NCBI RefSeq assembly: GCF_026239695.1
Contig: NZ_JAPIVS010000009.1
Location: 1 to 64,000, forward strand
Reading direction: 5' to 3'
From: Pedobacter sp. MC2016-15
GTDB lineage: Bacteria > Bacteroidota > Bacteroidia > Sphingobacteriales > Sphingobacteriaceae
DNA: 64,000 nt
Shown: positions 43,873 to 52,374 of the stretch, piece by piece
Layout of the letters: every line of letters begins with the position of its first letter
Position numbering within the stretch: the stretch's first letter is position 1
Translations under genes and position numbers: made by a program
The notes under the pieces: generated by a model
What the model was told of the DNA's origin: nothing
Seen by the model: only the letters and a program-made list of their open reading frames with translations
Databases searched by the model: none

Positions 43873-45573
43873 ATGCTCATGAATAAAAATAAGTTTGCAC
43901 TGCTGATTGCAACTGTTGCAATAGCCTCTTTTACATGGTCTTTTAAGGAAGACCTTTTTCTGGTTTCCAAAAACCTGGATATTTTTGCATCACTTTACAA
44001 AGAGATCAGCATCAATTATGTAGATGAGACTGACCCGGCAGATCTGATGAAAAGCGGGATTGATGCTATGCTGGAGACACTAGATCCCTATACGGTCTAT
44101 GTTCCCGAATCTGAGGTAGAAGATTTCAAACTTAAATATGTGAGTACGCAGTTCGGAGGAATAGGTGTATCCACGGTATTCATTGAGGGGAAACTCTTCG
44201 TGAATGAAGTTACCGAGGGTTATCCGGCCTTTAAACAAGGGATGCTGGCGGGCGACCAGATCATGAAGATCAATGGTACGGAAATCAAAGGTAAAGACCG
44301 TCTTCAGGTAAGTGCACTGTTACGCGGTCCAAGGGGCTCGGCCATTGACCTGCTGCTGCTGCGTGAAGGATCATTACTCCAGAAACAACTGGTCCGCGAT
44401 GAGATCAGACAGCCTAATGTGACCTATTCTGGGATGTTAGGAGATGTGGCTTATATCCGCCTGGATAAATTCCTGGAGAACTCTGCCCAGGAAGTGCAGA
44501 ATGCTGCAGTAGAATTAAACAAACTCCACCCTAGGGGAATGATCCTGGACCTGCGTTATAATGGGGGAGGGATCCTGCAGGAAGCTGTAAAAATTGTGAA
44601 CCTTTTTGTGAACAAGGATATGCTTATCGTCACCCAAAAGGGGCGTAATCCTGAAAAGACCATCAACTACAAGACCAATGCCCTGCCATTTCTGCCGGAT
44701 TTACCGTTAACAGTTCTGATCAACGGATCATCGGCTTCGGCTTCAGAAATTGTAGCCGGGGCACTGCAGGACCTGGACAGGGCGGTGATTGTTGGTCAGC
44801 GCAGTTATGGAAAAGGCTTGGTACAGCAAACATTTAATCTGCCTTATAACAGTCTTGTAAAAATTACTGTTGCTAAATACTTCACACCTTCAGGCAGGTG
44901 TATCCAGGCTATCGACTATTCGCAAAAAAGTGCCGCCGGTAAAAGTGGCAGGATAGCCGATTCACTGATTGCAAAATTCAATACCAGGACGGGCAGAAGT
45001 GTGTATGATGGAAATGGAATCTATCCTGATGTAGTGCTGGGTGCCAGTAAATTGAGTCCGGTGACAATATCTCTGATCAGCAAAAGCATGTTCTTTGACT
45101 TTGCAAACGCCTATAAGAAAAGTCATCCCGTGATTGCTCCGGCAGCAGAGTTTAAGTTAAGTGATGAGGATTATACGGCATTTACCAACTCACTCGAAGG
45201 GAAGGACTATGCTTATGTATCCAATACGGAGAAATTATTGAATGACCTGAGATCCGAAGCAGAGAAAGAACAAAAGCTACCGGAAGTGAAAGCGGACCTG
45301 GACGATTTAAAGGCAAAGATGCTGGTTGCTAGGAAAACAGATCTGATCACGCATAAACCGGAGATCAAAAGAATACTGGAAAGCCAGATCGTGAGCAGGT
45401 ACTATTTTGAGAAAGGTAGAATAATGCAAGCATTCCAGTATGATAAAGAGCTGGAGGCAGCAAAATCAGTGCTGGCGAGCTCCACTAAAATGCTTGCAAT
45501 ATTAAAAGGTGAGGGTGCTTATAAAACTATCGGCGATCCTGCAAAAACGCTCACAGACGCCGATAATAATTAA
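43873..45573 (+). CDS. S41 C-terminal processing peptidase (CtpA-type)
   Basis: A 566-residue S41 protease with an N-terminal signal or anchor (about 5-25). A short N-terminal domain includes YVDETDPADLMKSGIDAMLETLDPYTVYV, followed by a PDZ domain (about 85-170, FGGIGVSTVFIEGKLFVNEVTEGYPAFKQGM split over strands). The protease core has LDLRYNGGGILQEAVKI, the nucleophile serine in INGSSASASEIVAGALQD (near 288) and the lysine in GQRSYGKGLVQQTF (near 315). The 150-residue C-terminal extension is helical and charged. Such enzymes cut periplasmic proteins and regulate cell-wall hydrolases. ATG at 43879 is an alternative start. Its stop overlaps the convergent ferredoxin gene by 4 bases. Confidence 0.95.
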   Translation: MLMNKNKFALLIATVAIASFTWSFKEDLFLVSKNLDIFASLYKEISINYVDETDPADLMKSGIDAMLETLDPYTVYVPESEVEDFKLKYVSTQFGGIGVSTVFIEGKLFVNEVTEGYPAFKQGMLAGDQIMKINGTEIKGKDRLQVSALLRGPRGSAIDLLLLREGSLLQKQLVRDEIRQPNVTYSGMLGDVAYIRLDKFLENSAQEVQNAAVELNKLHPRGMILDLRYNGGGILQEAVKIVNLFVNKDMLIVTQKGRNPEKTINYKTNALPFLPDLPLTVLINGSSASASEIVAGALQDLDRAVIVGQRSYGKGLVQQTFNLPYNSLVKITVAKYFTPSGRCIQAIDYSQKSAAGKSGRIADSLIAKFNTRTGRSVYDGNGIYPDVVLGASKLSPVTISLISKSMFFDFANAYKKSHPVIAPAAEFKLSDEDYTAFTNSLEGKDYAYVSNTEKLLNDLRSEAEKEQKLPEVKADLDDLKAKMLVARKTDLITHKPEIKRILESQIVSRYYFEKGRIMQAFQYDKELEAAKSVLASSTKMLAILKGEGAYKTIGDPAKTLTDADNN

Positions 45574-45896
45574 GTTCCGTGTAATTTCACAACCAGGCCG
45601 TCCATATCATGGCTCAGCTGTAACTGGCAGGCGAGTCTGGAGTTTGGCAAAAGATCCGGTAAGGTATCCAGCATCGCATATTCATCGTCTGTCATCTCCT
45701 TTAACTTCTCTTCACCTTCCAAAACATCTACGCAGCAGGTGGCACAAAGGGCCATTCCGCCACAGGTTGCCAGGATATCATATTCACAGGCTTTGAGGTA
45801 CTCCATCAGGCTTAAACCCATATCCACAGGCGCTTCCAGAGCTGTTAGACTACCATCTGGATTCTGAACGTGTACGGTAATATTATTTTCTTCCAT
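45570..45896 (-). CDS. adrenodoxin-type [2Fe-2S] ferredoxin
   Basis: A 108-residue ferredoxin with the four-cysteine pattern of the vertebrate/bacterial adrenodoxin type: three cysteines in ATCGGMALCATCCVD and the last in SRLACQLQL, plus LEGEEKLKEMTDDEYAMLD, the acidic interaction helix. It carries electrons in the cytosol for FeS assembly or oxygenases. It lies two bases after the gene for a TrxR-like ferredoxin reductase in the same direction, so the pair forms a complete NAD(P)H-to-ferredoxin chain. No cytochrome P450 or oxygenase gene is adjacent. Confidence 0.93.
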   Translation of the reverse strand: MEENNITVHVQNPDGSLTALEAPVDMGLSLMEYLKACEYDILATCGGMALCATCCVDVLEGEEKLKEMTDDEYAMLDTLPDLLPNSRLACQLQLSHDMDGLVVKLHGT

Positions 45897-45898
45897 TA

Positions 45899-46909
45899 TT
45901 AAAATTCTGCTACTCCATTAACAGTTGTATATTTCATGGTGTATTTAACACCAGGGTTCATATACTGGTAAGCACTATGGCTCATCAATGCTGCCTCATG
46001 GAATCCACAAAGGATTAGTTTGAGTTTGTTTGTATAAGTGTTGATATCGCCGATAGCATAGATACCCGGGATATTTGTAGAATAATCATCAGTGTTTACT
46101 TCAATAGCGCTTTTGCTGATGTTCAGGTTCCAGGCTTCGATAGGTCCTAACTTAGGGCTCAATCCAAAAAGAGGGATCAGGTGGTCTGATTCTACATTGG
46201 TAACTTCAAGCGTTTTGTTATGAACGATCTCTACGCTTTCCAGTTTTCCTTCTCCTGAAACTGATTTAAGGTTGCTGTTCAGGATGAGGTTGATCTTTCC
46301 GCTTTCTGCAAGTTCCATCACTTTGTTTACTGAATCCGGTGCACCACGGAAGCTTTCGCTGCGGTGTACAAGCGTAAGCTCATCAACAACGTCTGCAAGG
46401 AATATCGTCCAGTCAAGGGCCGAGTCACCACCGCCGGCAATCACCATTTTCTGTCCTCTGTATTTCTCAGGATCAAGGATCATATAGTTTACACCGCGAC
46501 CATTTTCAAATTGCTCCAATCCTTCAACTGCAGGTTTACGTGGCTCAAAGCAGCCCAATCCACCAGCAATTACCACGACTTTAGATTCGATGACAGTACC
46601 CATGTTGGTTGTAAGTACGAAATCTGCTTCTCCACGTTTTTCCAGACTCTCGATTCTTTCTCCAAGAGTAAATCCAGGATGAAAAGGTTTAGCTTGTTCC
46701 AGCAGGTTATCTACCAGTTCCTGAGCCAGAACACTTGGATAACCAGGGATATCATAAATAGGTTTCTTCGGATATATCTCAGACAGCTGACCGCCAATCT
46801 GGGGTAGATAATCAATTAAATGACAACGCATTTTCAATAAACCTGCTTCAAAAATAGCAAACAACCCTACGGGTCCGGCGCCTATAACGGCTATATCTGT
46901 AGAAATCAT
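45899..46909 (-). CDS. thioredoxin-reductase-like ferredoxin--NAD(P)+ reductase
   Basis: A 336-residue FAD/NAD(P) flavoprotein. It has the FAD motif AVIGAGPVGLFAIFEAG, the NAD(P) loop VIAGGGDSALDWTIFLA, HRSESFRGAPDS and the closing GIYAIGDINTY. The CxxC of thioredoxin reductases is absent, which, with the long C-terminal tail, marks the YumC/TrxR-like ferredoxin reductase group. It reduces the [2Fe-2S] ferredoxin encoded 2 bases downstream. A -7 element TATTTTTG on the minus strand (46934-46941) lies 24 bases before its start. Confidence 0.92.
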   Translation of the reverse strand: MISTDIAVIGAGPVGLFAIFEAGLLKMRCHLIDYLPQIGGQLSEIYPKKPIYDIPGYPSVLAQELVDNLLEQAKPFHPGFTLGERIESLEKRGEADFVLTTNMGTVIESKVVVIAGGLGCFEPRKPAVEGLEQFENGRGVNYMILDPEKYRGQKMVIAGGGDSALDWTIFLADVVDELTLVHRSESFRGAPDSVNKVMELAESGKINLILNSNLKSVSGEGKLESVEIVHNKTLEVTNVESDHLIPLFGLSPKLGPIEAWNLNISKSAIEVNTDDYSTNIPGIYAIGDINTYTNKLKLILCGFHEAALMSHSAYQYMNPGVKYTMKYTTVNGVAEF

Positions 46910-47110
46910 GTATTTAAATTTGACGCGAATTTACAAAAATAGTTTGTAATGGTTCTGAATTGTATAGAAATGGTTCAAATTTTAGTTAATTCTGACAATA
47001 TATACCGACATAATAGTCTTTATGCCCCTCTTAAGCACTTTTGACATATTTGCTATGAAAGTCATTTTTGGGTACAATTGATCAAATGGTTGCCTATATT
47101 TGAGCTATTG

Positions 47111-47866
47111 ATGACAAAGAACATATATTTTGCTTCGGATTTCCACCTGGGATCTCCAAATCATGAACAGAGCCGCATTCGTGAAGACCGTGTAGTACGA
47201 TGGTTAAATGAGATAGAACCGACCTGCTCGGAATTATTTCTGATGGGGGATATCTTTGATTTCTGGTTTGAGTACAAGACAGTGATCCCTAAGGGATTTA
47301 TCCGTTTGCAAGGAAAACTGGCAGCGATGTCGGATGCCGGTATCAAGCTTTATTTCTTCAAGGGCAACCATGACATGTGGGTTGAAGATTACTTTGTCAA
47401 GGAGATGGGTATGCAGATTGTCAGTGATGAACTGGTGATCCATCGTGGCGGAAAGAGTTTCTATCTGCATCATGGTGACGGGCTTGGACCCGGGGATGGC
47501 AATTACAGGATATTAAGAAAGATCTTCAGAAACCCTGTATGCCGATGGCTGTTTTCAATGCTGCCGCCAAGAATAGGACTTGGGATTGCAACCGGCTGGT
47601 CTGTGAAAAGCAGAAACGTGAATATTAAGGTTGAGGAGCCTTTTCTGGGAGAAAAGGAGGAATGGCTGGCTATACATTCAAAGGAGGTGTTGGCAAAGCA
47701 GCATTATGATTACTTTATATATGGTCACCGCCACCTGCCAATGATCATCGACCTCGGAGATCACAGCTTTTATTACAACACCGGAGACTGGTTTAACTAT
47801 AATTCATATGTGGTTTTCGATGGGGAAGAGTTGAGCTTGAAGTACTTTGAAAAGAGTGACAGCTAA
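47111..47866 (+). CDS. lpxH: UDP-2,3-diacylglucosamine diphosphatase
   Basis: A 251-residue calcineurin-like phosphoesterase of the LpxH type, making lipid X for lipid A. ATG at 47111 is chosen (MTKNIYFASDFHLGSPN); the open frame extends 33 bases upstream over a TATATTTG -7 element (47095-47102). Metal ligands are in ASDFHLG, MGDIFDFWFE, KGNHDMW, LHHGDGLG and GHRHLP. The GDG after the histidine pair and the long region CRWLFSMLPPRIGL fit LpxH. The -7 element ends 8 bases before the ATG, so the transcript likely has almost no leader. It is a peripheral inner-membrane protein. Confidence 0.92.
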   Translation: MTKNIYFASDFHLGSPNHEQSRIREDRVVRWLNEIEPTCSELFLMGDIFDFWFEYKTVIPKGFIRLQGKLAAMSDAGIKLYFFKGNHDMWVEDYFVKEMGMQIVSDELVIHRGGKSFYLHHGDGLGPGDGNYRILRKIFRNPVCRWLFSMLPPRIGLGIATGWSVKSRNVNIKVEEPFLGEKEEWLAIHSKEVLAKQHYDYFIYGHRHLPMIIDLGDHSFYYNTGDWFNYNSYVVFDGEELSLKYFEKSDS

Positions 47867-47923
47867 GCTATCCGTAAAAACAAATATAAAATTCTATTAA
47901 AAAGCTTATTTTTGTAATCCCAT

Positions 47924-47974
47924 TTAATAACGGGTGCTTCGTTGTATTTTGATGCTATGCATATCCGTTATTAA
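47924..47974. repeat. inverted repeat in the prfA 5' region
   Basis: TTAATAACGG (47924-47933) and CCGTTATTAA (47965-47974) are perfect 10-base arms 31 bases apart, between a -7 element (TATTTTTG, 47907-47914) and the prfA ATG at 47994. The arms would fold the 5' leader of the mRNA. Confidence 0.65.
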
Positions 47975-47993
47975 TTATGTTCAATAAACGATT

Positions 47994-49067
47994 ATGTTAG
48001 AGAAATTAGAAGCCATAAAAATCCGCTGGGAAGATGTGGAAGAACAATTGAGTAATCCCGATACCATGCAGGACATGAAGCGGTTTGCTCAGTTAAATAG
48101 AGAATATAAAGACCTCACGAAGATTGTAGAAGTATACAAAGTCTATAAAAACGTGATGAGTAATATTGATGCCAACAAGGAAATCCTGGCCACTGAAAAG
48201 GATGCAGAGATGAGGGAAATGGCGAAAGAAGAACTTGATGGGCTGTTGGTACAGCAGGAAGAGATCGAAGAACGTGTTCGTCTGATGTTGATTCCAGTGG
48301 ATCCTGAAGATGCCAAAAACGCAGTATTTGAGATCCGTGGTGGAACTGGTGGCGATGAAGCGGCCTTATTTGCCGGTGATTTATACAGGATGTACAGCCG
48401 TTTCTTTGAGCAGAAGCGTTGGAAAGTTGAAGTGGTAGATGTGACTGAAGGTACTGCCGGTGGTTACAAAGAGGTAATCATGAAGGTTTCAGGAGAAGAT
48501 GTTTACGGACAGCTGAAGTATGAGTCTGGTGTACACCGCGTACAGCGCGTGCCTGACACAGAAACTCAGGGCCGCGTACATACTTCTGCAGCTTCTGTAG
48601 CAGTGTTGCCAGAGGCGGAAGAAATCGACTTCTACTTAAACCCCGCTGATATTGACCTGCAGACTTCCCGTTCAGGTGGTGCCGGTGGACAGAATGTAAA
48701 CAAGGTAGAGACTAAAGTGCAGCTTACTCACAGGCCTACGGGACTGGTAGTGGTTTGTCAGCAGGAGCGTTCACAGCTTGGTAACCGGGAGATTGCTATG
48801 GAGATGCTGCGGAGTAAGCTTTATGATATAGAATTGCAGAAAAAGAATGGTGACATTGCTGCAAGACGTAAAACGATGGTTTCTACGGGAGACCGCTCTG
48901 CGAAGATCAGAACTTATAACTATCCTCAGGGAAGGGTTACAGATCACCGCATTGGTTTAACCCTTTATAACCTGAATGGAGTAATGGATGGGGGTGTTCA
49001 AGAGCTTATTGACGCGCTTCAGTTTGCTGAGAATGCAGAAAAAATGAAAGAGGGCTCTGTAGCATAA
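47994..49067 (+). CDS. prfA: peptide chain release factor 1
   Basis: A 357-residue class I release factor. The catalytic GGQ is in SGGAGGQNVNKVETKVQLTH (near residue 233). The stop-codon reading tripeptide is PDT in RVPDTETQGRVHTSAAS, a form of the RF1 PxT motif, so it reads UAA and UAG. The N-terminal domain is the usual alpha-helical one (LEAIKIRWEDVEEQLSNPD). A -7 element TATTTTTG (47907-47914) and a 10-base inverted repeat lie in the 130 bases ahead. It is followed by tRNA-Asp at 49156, not by prmC, so the common prfA-prmC pair is not kept. Confidence 0.97.
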   Translation: MLEKLEAIKIRWEDVEEQLSNPDTMQDMKRFAQLNREYKDLTKIVEVYKVYKNVMSNIDANKEILATEKDAEMREMAKEELDGLLVQQEEIEERVRLMLIPVDPEDAKNAVFEIRGGTGGDEAALFAGDLYRMYSRFFEQKRWKVEVVDVTEGTAGGYKEVIMKVSGEDVYGQLKYESGVHRVQRVPDTETQGRVHTSAASVAVLPEAEEIDFYLNPADIDLQTSRSGGAGGQNVNKVETKVQLTHRPTGLVVVCQQERSQLGNREIAMEMLRSKLYDIELQKKNGDIAARRKTMVSTGDRSAKIRTYNYPQGRVTDHRIGLTLYNLNGVMDGGVQELIDALQFAENAEKMKEGSVA

Positions 49068-49155
49068 GGAGTTAGATTTTATTTCAAAAATAGTTGAAAT
49101 ATTAATTTTGTAATGTGATTATAGTTCCTATATTTGCATTCCCGAAAGGGAGAAC

Positions 49156-49229
49156 GGACCGGTAGTTCAGCTGGTTAGAATGCCGCCCTGTCACGGCGGA
49201 GGTCGCGGGTTCGAGTCCCGTCCGGTCCG
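49156..49229 (+). tRNA. tRNA-Asp (GUC)
   Basis: A 74-base standard cloverleaf: acceptor GGACCGG with CCGGTCC, anticodon arm CCGCC-CTGTCAC-GGCGG giving GUC, and T-arm GCGGG-TTCGAGT-CCCGT. CCA is not encoded. This is the normal aspartate tRNA and a useful contrast with the class II GUC tRNA-like genes at 658-935. Confidence 0.96.
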
Positions 49230-49230
49230 C

Positions 49231-49266
49231 AAAAAGCCTTTAATCTTATGATTAGAGGCTTTTTTA
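49231..49266 (+). terminator. terminator of tRNA-Asp
   Basis: AAAAAGCCT with AGGCTTTTTT, including the inner pair AATC/GATT, forms a rho-independent hairpin immediately after the tRNA. Confidence 0.8.
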
Positions 49267-49398
49267 TTTACCATCTATACTCATCACACATTTTTTCTTC
49301 ACCATATCTGATTATTAATATTGATTTAAAGAACATATATTAGAATTAACTATTTGTTCTAACTTAGCGTCTTTACCTCATAAATTGATAATTGCAAT

Positions 49399-50328
49399 AT
49401 GAAGAATTGTGAAGTGTGTGCAGCCGGTCTATCAGAAATATTTACTGTAAAAGAAATGATGCTGGGTTTCCGGGATGAATTTGAATATGGAATTTGTCAA
49501 AGTTGCAGCACCATACAAATACTTGCCCTGCCTGACGCGATCACAGACTATTACCCGCCATATTATTATTCATTTACAGAGGTGATTCCAAAAATCAAAC
49601 CTCTGCCTCTGATGAAAAGATTGGTTAATGATTTTAGAATCAAAAAGAGATACCGTAAAAATGAAAATGATCAGTTGAAATGGTTGAAGCCCCTTGGTGT
49701 AAGACCATCCCAGAAAATATTGGATATTGGCTGCGGAAATGGCAAGCTGATCTGTGAGTTGTTTAACATCGGTTTTCAGAAAGTTCAGGGGGTAGATAAA
49801 TTTATCAGTAAAGACATTGATTATGGTCATGGTGTTAAAGTGTTCCAAAAGGATTTATCTGAGCTTAAAAAAGGGCATTATGATTTGCTGATGATGCATC
49901 ATGTATTCGAGCATATGTCTGAGCCATTGGAAGAGCTAAAAAAGAGCCATGCGCTGCTGAAGAAGGACGGATACCTGATTGTCAGAATACCAGTGGTTGG
50001 AAAAGCCTGGGAGATATATCGTGACCAATGGATTCAGCTTGATGCGCCGCGGCACTTTTTTATCCATACAGAGGAAAGTATAGCAATATTGGCGGAACAA
50101 TCTGGTTTCAGCATTACCGATGTGATTTATGATTCAAGTGGTTTTCAATTTTGGGGAAGTGAATTGTATAAACGTGATATTTCTTTTGTAGAGGCAGAAA
50201 CGAAAGCATACAGAAGAGCAGTCGATTTTTTCTCAGAGGAAGTATTGGCAGAATATGAACATGAAGCCCGGCGCTTGAATGATAGTCATCAGGGAGATCA
50301 GGCAGTTTTTTATCTTAAGAAGATTTAA
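49399..50328 (+). CDS. class I SAM-dependent methyltransferase with N-terminal zinc-binding cysteines
   Basis: A 309-residue methyltransferase. The N-terminus has two CxxC pairs (NCEVCAAG and ICQSCSTI), likely a zinc knuckle. The SAM-binding core follows with ILDIGCGNGKLICELF (near residues 113-127), VQGVDKF, and LLMMHHVFEHMSEPLEELKKSH (motif IV). After it come a Methyltransf_23-type half (VRIPVVGKAWEIYRDQWIQLDAPRHFFIHT). Such two-part enzymes often modify sugars or small molecules in polysaccharide or lipid synthesis, but the substrate is not evident. It is a single gene whose 3' end overlaps the convergent ABC gene by 14 bases. An AT-rich gap with tRNA-Asp precedes it. Confidence 0.88.
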   Translation: MKNCEVCAAGLSEIFTVKEMMLGFRDEFEYGICQSCSTIQILALPDAITDYYPPYYYSFTEVIPKIKPLPLMKRLVNDFRIKKRYRKNENDQLKWLKPLGVRPSQKILDIGCGNGKLICELFNIGFQKVQGVDKFISKDIDYGHGVKVFQKDLSELKKGHYDLLMMHHVFEHMSEPLEELKKSHALLKKDGYLIVRIPVVGKAWEIYRDQWIQLDAPRHFFIHTEESIAILAEQSGFSITDVIYDSSGFQFWGSELYKRDISFVEAETKAYRRAVDFFSEEVLAEYEHEARRLNDSHQGDQAVFYLKKI

Positions 50329-50983
50329 GGGGTGGTAAATACCCGAACTGAATAAGTTCTTCACGCTCTTTAATGACCTTTGTATTTCCTTTATCGAGCA
50401 AAACTACTGTTGATGAAATATCCAGGACATTCTCGTAACTGTGGTCGGTAATGATAAATCCTTTGTCAGTGGAGTGCTGTTTGATGATATCTTTCAGAAT
50501 GTCAATTTGAATGGGTGAGATCCCATTAAAAGGTTCATCAAACAGGAGATAGGTGGCGTCAGAATGAACCAATAGCATTACTTCAACAATTCTCCTTTCT
50601 CCGCCGGAGAGCTGACTGATCTTTTTATCTAAAAAAGGTTTGATCAGATCGTCCCTGAGCATTATACCAGACTTGTCCTTATTGCAGAAACATGATACAG
50701 CCTTTTTGATGCTGAAGTGATCTGGAAGGAAGCTATCCTGTGGCAGGTAGTGTATAAGTTTCCTACCTGCAAATAGTGAGTTGATTTTAGTTCCCCCAAT
50801 TGCTACGTACTTATTGTCACTCTGTAGCGAGCCGAAGATAATCTTTAATAAGGTAGACTTCCCGGAACCATTTCTTCCCAGCAAGCCTACAATTTGTCCG
50901 GGTTGGCAAGAGATGAATACATCGTTCAGAATTTGTCTGTTTCCTATAGCCTTTCTGATACTGTCTGCATGCAGTCCGCTCAT
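50315..50983 (-). CDS. ABC transporter ATP-binding protein
   Basis: A 222-residue ABC ATPase with Walker A GLLGRNGSGKST (about 33-44), Q-loop region LPQDSF, signature LSGGERR (near 124), Walker B YLLFDEP (near 148) and switch histidine ITDHS. Helical-subdomain spacing is compact. It overlaps the upstream 94-residue membrane-protein gene by 4 bases, so both are coupled. The product probably works with that small protein in a minimal exporter or in an ATPase-regulated membrane complex. Substrate is unknown; the absence of a full-size permease is unusual. Confidence 0.9.
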   Translation of the reverse strand: MSGLHADSIRKAIGNRQILNDVFISCQPGQIVGLLGRNGSGKSTLLKIIFGSLQSDNKYVAIGGTKINSLFAGRKLIHYLPQDSFLPDHFSIKKAVSCFCNKDKSGIMLRDDLIKPFLDKKISQLSGGERRIVEVMLLVHSDATYLLFDEPFNGISPIQIDILKDIIKQHSTDKGFIITDHSYENVLDISSTVVLLDKGNTKVIKEREELIQFGYLPPLKSS

Positions 50984-51264
50984 ATCGCCATTATTAAAAA
51001 TCCGGTTAGGAAACTAACACCAATTGTGGTTGTCCATAACATCAATTTGCCAAGACCCAGATTGTAATAAAAATAGTATTCCCGGGGTTTACGGATCTCA
51101 TAGGTAAAGTAGTGTATAGTGGGAAACAGAAGAATGAATGCAGTTCCGGTACCTATAAAAAGATAAGGGCGTGGCAGCAATAAAAATGAGAGAATAATAG
51201 ATAACAGTAAAGGTGGAATGATAATTTTTTTATAAAATAAACATAAACCTGTTAATATCCGCAT
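50980..51264 (-). CDS. small membrane protein, presumed partner of the ABC ATPase
   Basis: A 94-residue integral membrane protein with about three hydrophobic segments (IIIPPLLLSIILSFLLL, YLFIGTGTAFILLFPTI, MLWTTTIGVSFLTGFLI). The central loop contains KPREYYFYYNLG, a motif likely to contact the ATPase. Its stop codon overlaps the ATPase start by 4 bases. It is too small for a usual ABC permease with five or six helices. I do not recognise a family. Function with the ATPase is inferred from gene overlap only. Confidence 0.8.
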   Translation of the reverse strand: MRILTGLCLFYKKIIIPPLLLSIILSFLLLPRPYLFIGTGTAFILLFPTIHYFTYEIRKPREYYFYYNLGLGKLMLWTTTIGVSFLTGFLIMAI

Positions 51265-51416
51265 CTTGCTGTCCTTTGATGAGCTTCCAATATAGGGAAT
51301 TATTAATCACGCAGGCACTGCTGAAGAAGATAAATCACCTATTTAGGGTATTTCGGCTTTACATATAAAACCATAAAATTGCATGCGCAAAGAGTAGGAT
51401 ATAACAATTAACTCTA

Positions 51417-51430
51417 TAATTGTACAATTA
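51417..51430. promoter_or_regulatory. 14-base palindrome upstream of the SDR gene
   Basis: TAATTGTACAATTA is a perfect palindrome 62 bases before the SDR start, in the 227-base divergent gap between it and the ABC pair. Its size and symmetry suit a dimeric repressor, but no regulator gene is adjacent. Confidence 0.45.
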
Positions 51431-51491
51431 GGGTGGAAAGACCTAATTTAGATTGCTCCAGTTTATACAAAAAACTCACATACAATAAATA

Positions 51492-52304
51492 ATGAAAAAA
51501 GTAATTCTTGTTACAGGTGCTTCTTCCGGCATTGGCCGTGAAACTGCAAATGCCCTTCAGGCTGCTGGTCATACTGTCTACGGAGCAAGCAGGAGTGTTC
51601 ATGCATTAAAAGATATTGCCTTTATTCCATTAAAAATGGATATTACGGATGATGAATCAGTAAAGTCGGGGATCGAAACCATTATTGCAGCAGAAGGCAG
51701 GATCGACGTATTGATCAATAATGCGGGCATTGTGCTGGCTGGTCCTTTGTATGACACTTCTGTTGAGTTTGCAAAAAAACAATTTGAAGTTAATTTCTTT
51801 GGTGTAGTATGTGTAAGTACTGCGGTATTGCCAGGCATGATTGAGCGGAAGAAGGGATTGGTGATTAATATAAGCTCTGTGGCTGGTTTATTTGGTCTGC
51901 CGTATGTTGGAACTTATGTCGCAGCTAAGTTTGCGCTTGAAGGATATTCTCAGTCGCTCCGTATGGAATTACAAAATACCGGAGTTGATGTCACGGTGGT
52001 CAATCCCGGCGATTTTAAAACAAATAATACCAGTAGCCGCGAAAAATTGCCCTTTTCATTGCCGCATGAAAAGCTAAAAAGGGAATACGATGCTGCGATT
52101 GAAATCGTGGAGAAGAATGAAGTCAATGGCGGAAATCCGGCCATAGTCGGAAAGCTGATTACGAAGATTGTTGGAAAATCTAAGCCTGCGCACCGGTATA
52201 TGGTAGGTGCTTTTGATCAGACCAAATTACCGCTGATTGTAAAGGCACTATTGCCTAGTACAATGTTTTCCAAAATGATCAACGGATACTATAATATCAA
52301 GTAA
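51492..52304 (+). CDS. short-chain dehydrogenase/reductase
   Basis: A 270-residue classical SDR. The cofactor loop VTGASSGIGRETA, the NNAG strand (INNAGIVLAGPL), the catalytic serine in INISSVAG and the YxxxK in YVGTYVAAKFALEGYSQSL are all present. The specificity region after beta-2 (GASRSVHAL) suggests NADP(H). The C-terminal 60 residues form a flexible lid. Substrate is not evident; a lipid or quinone role is possible. A perfect 14-base palindrome lies upstream, and a rho-independent terminator follows. Confidence 0.93.
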   Translation: MKKVILVTGASSGIGRETANALQAAGHTVYGASRSVHALKDIAFIPLKMDITDDESVKSGIETIIAAEGRIDVLINNAGIVLAGPLYDTSVEFAKKQFEVNFFGVVCVSTAVLPGMIERKKGLVINISSVAGLFGLPYVGTYVAAKFALEGYSQSLRMELQNTGVDVTVVNPGDFKTNNTSSREKLPFSLPHEKLKREYDAAIEIVEKNEVNGGNPAIVGKLITKIVGKSKPAHRYMVGAFDQTKLPLIVKALLPSTMFSKMINGYYNIK

Positions 52305-52321
52305 TTCTAACTTCATTAAAT

Positions 52322-52358
52322 AAAAAAACCAGATTGCCTGAGCGATCTGGTTTTTTTT
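52322..52358. terminator. terminator after the SDR gene
   Basis: AAACCAGAT and ATCTGGTTT arms around a ten-base loop, with a T-run after and an A-run before, so it can also serve the convergent gene at 52375-52722. Confidence 0.88.
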
Positions 52359-52374
52359 CAAATTTTCTGAGCTG

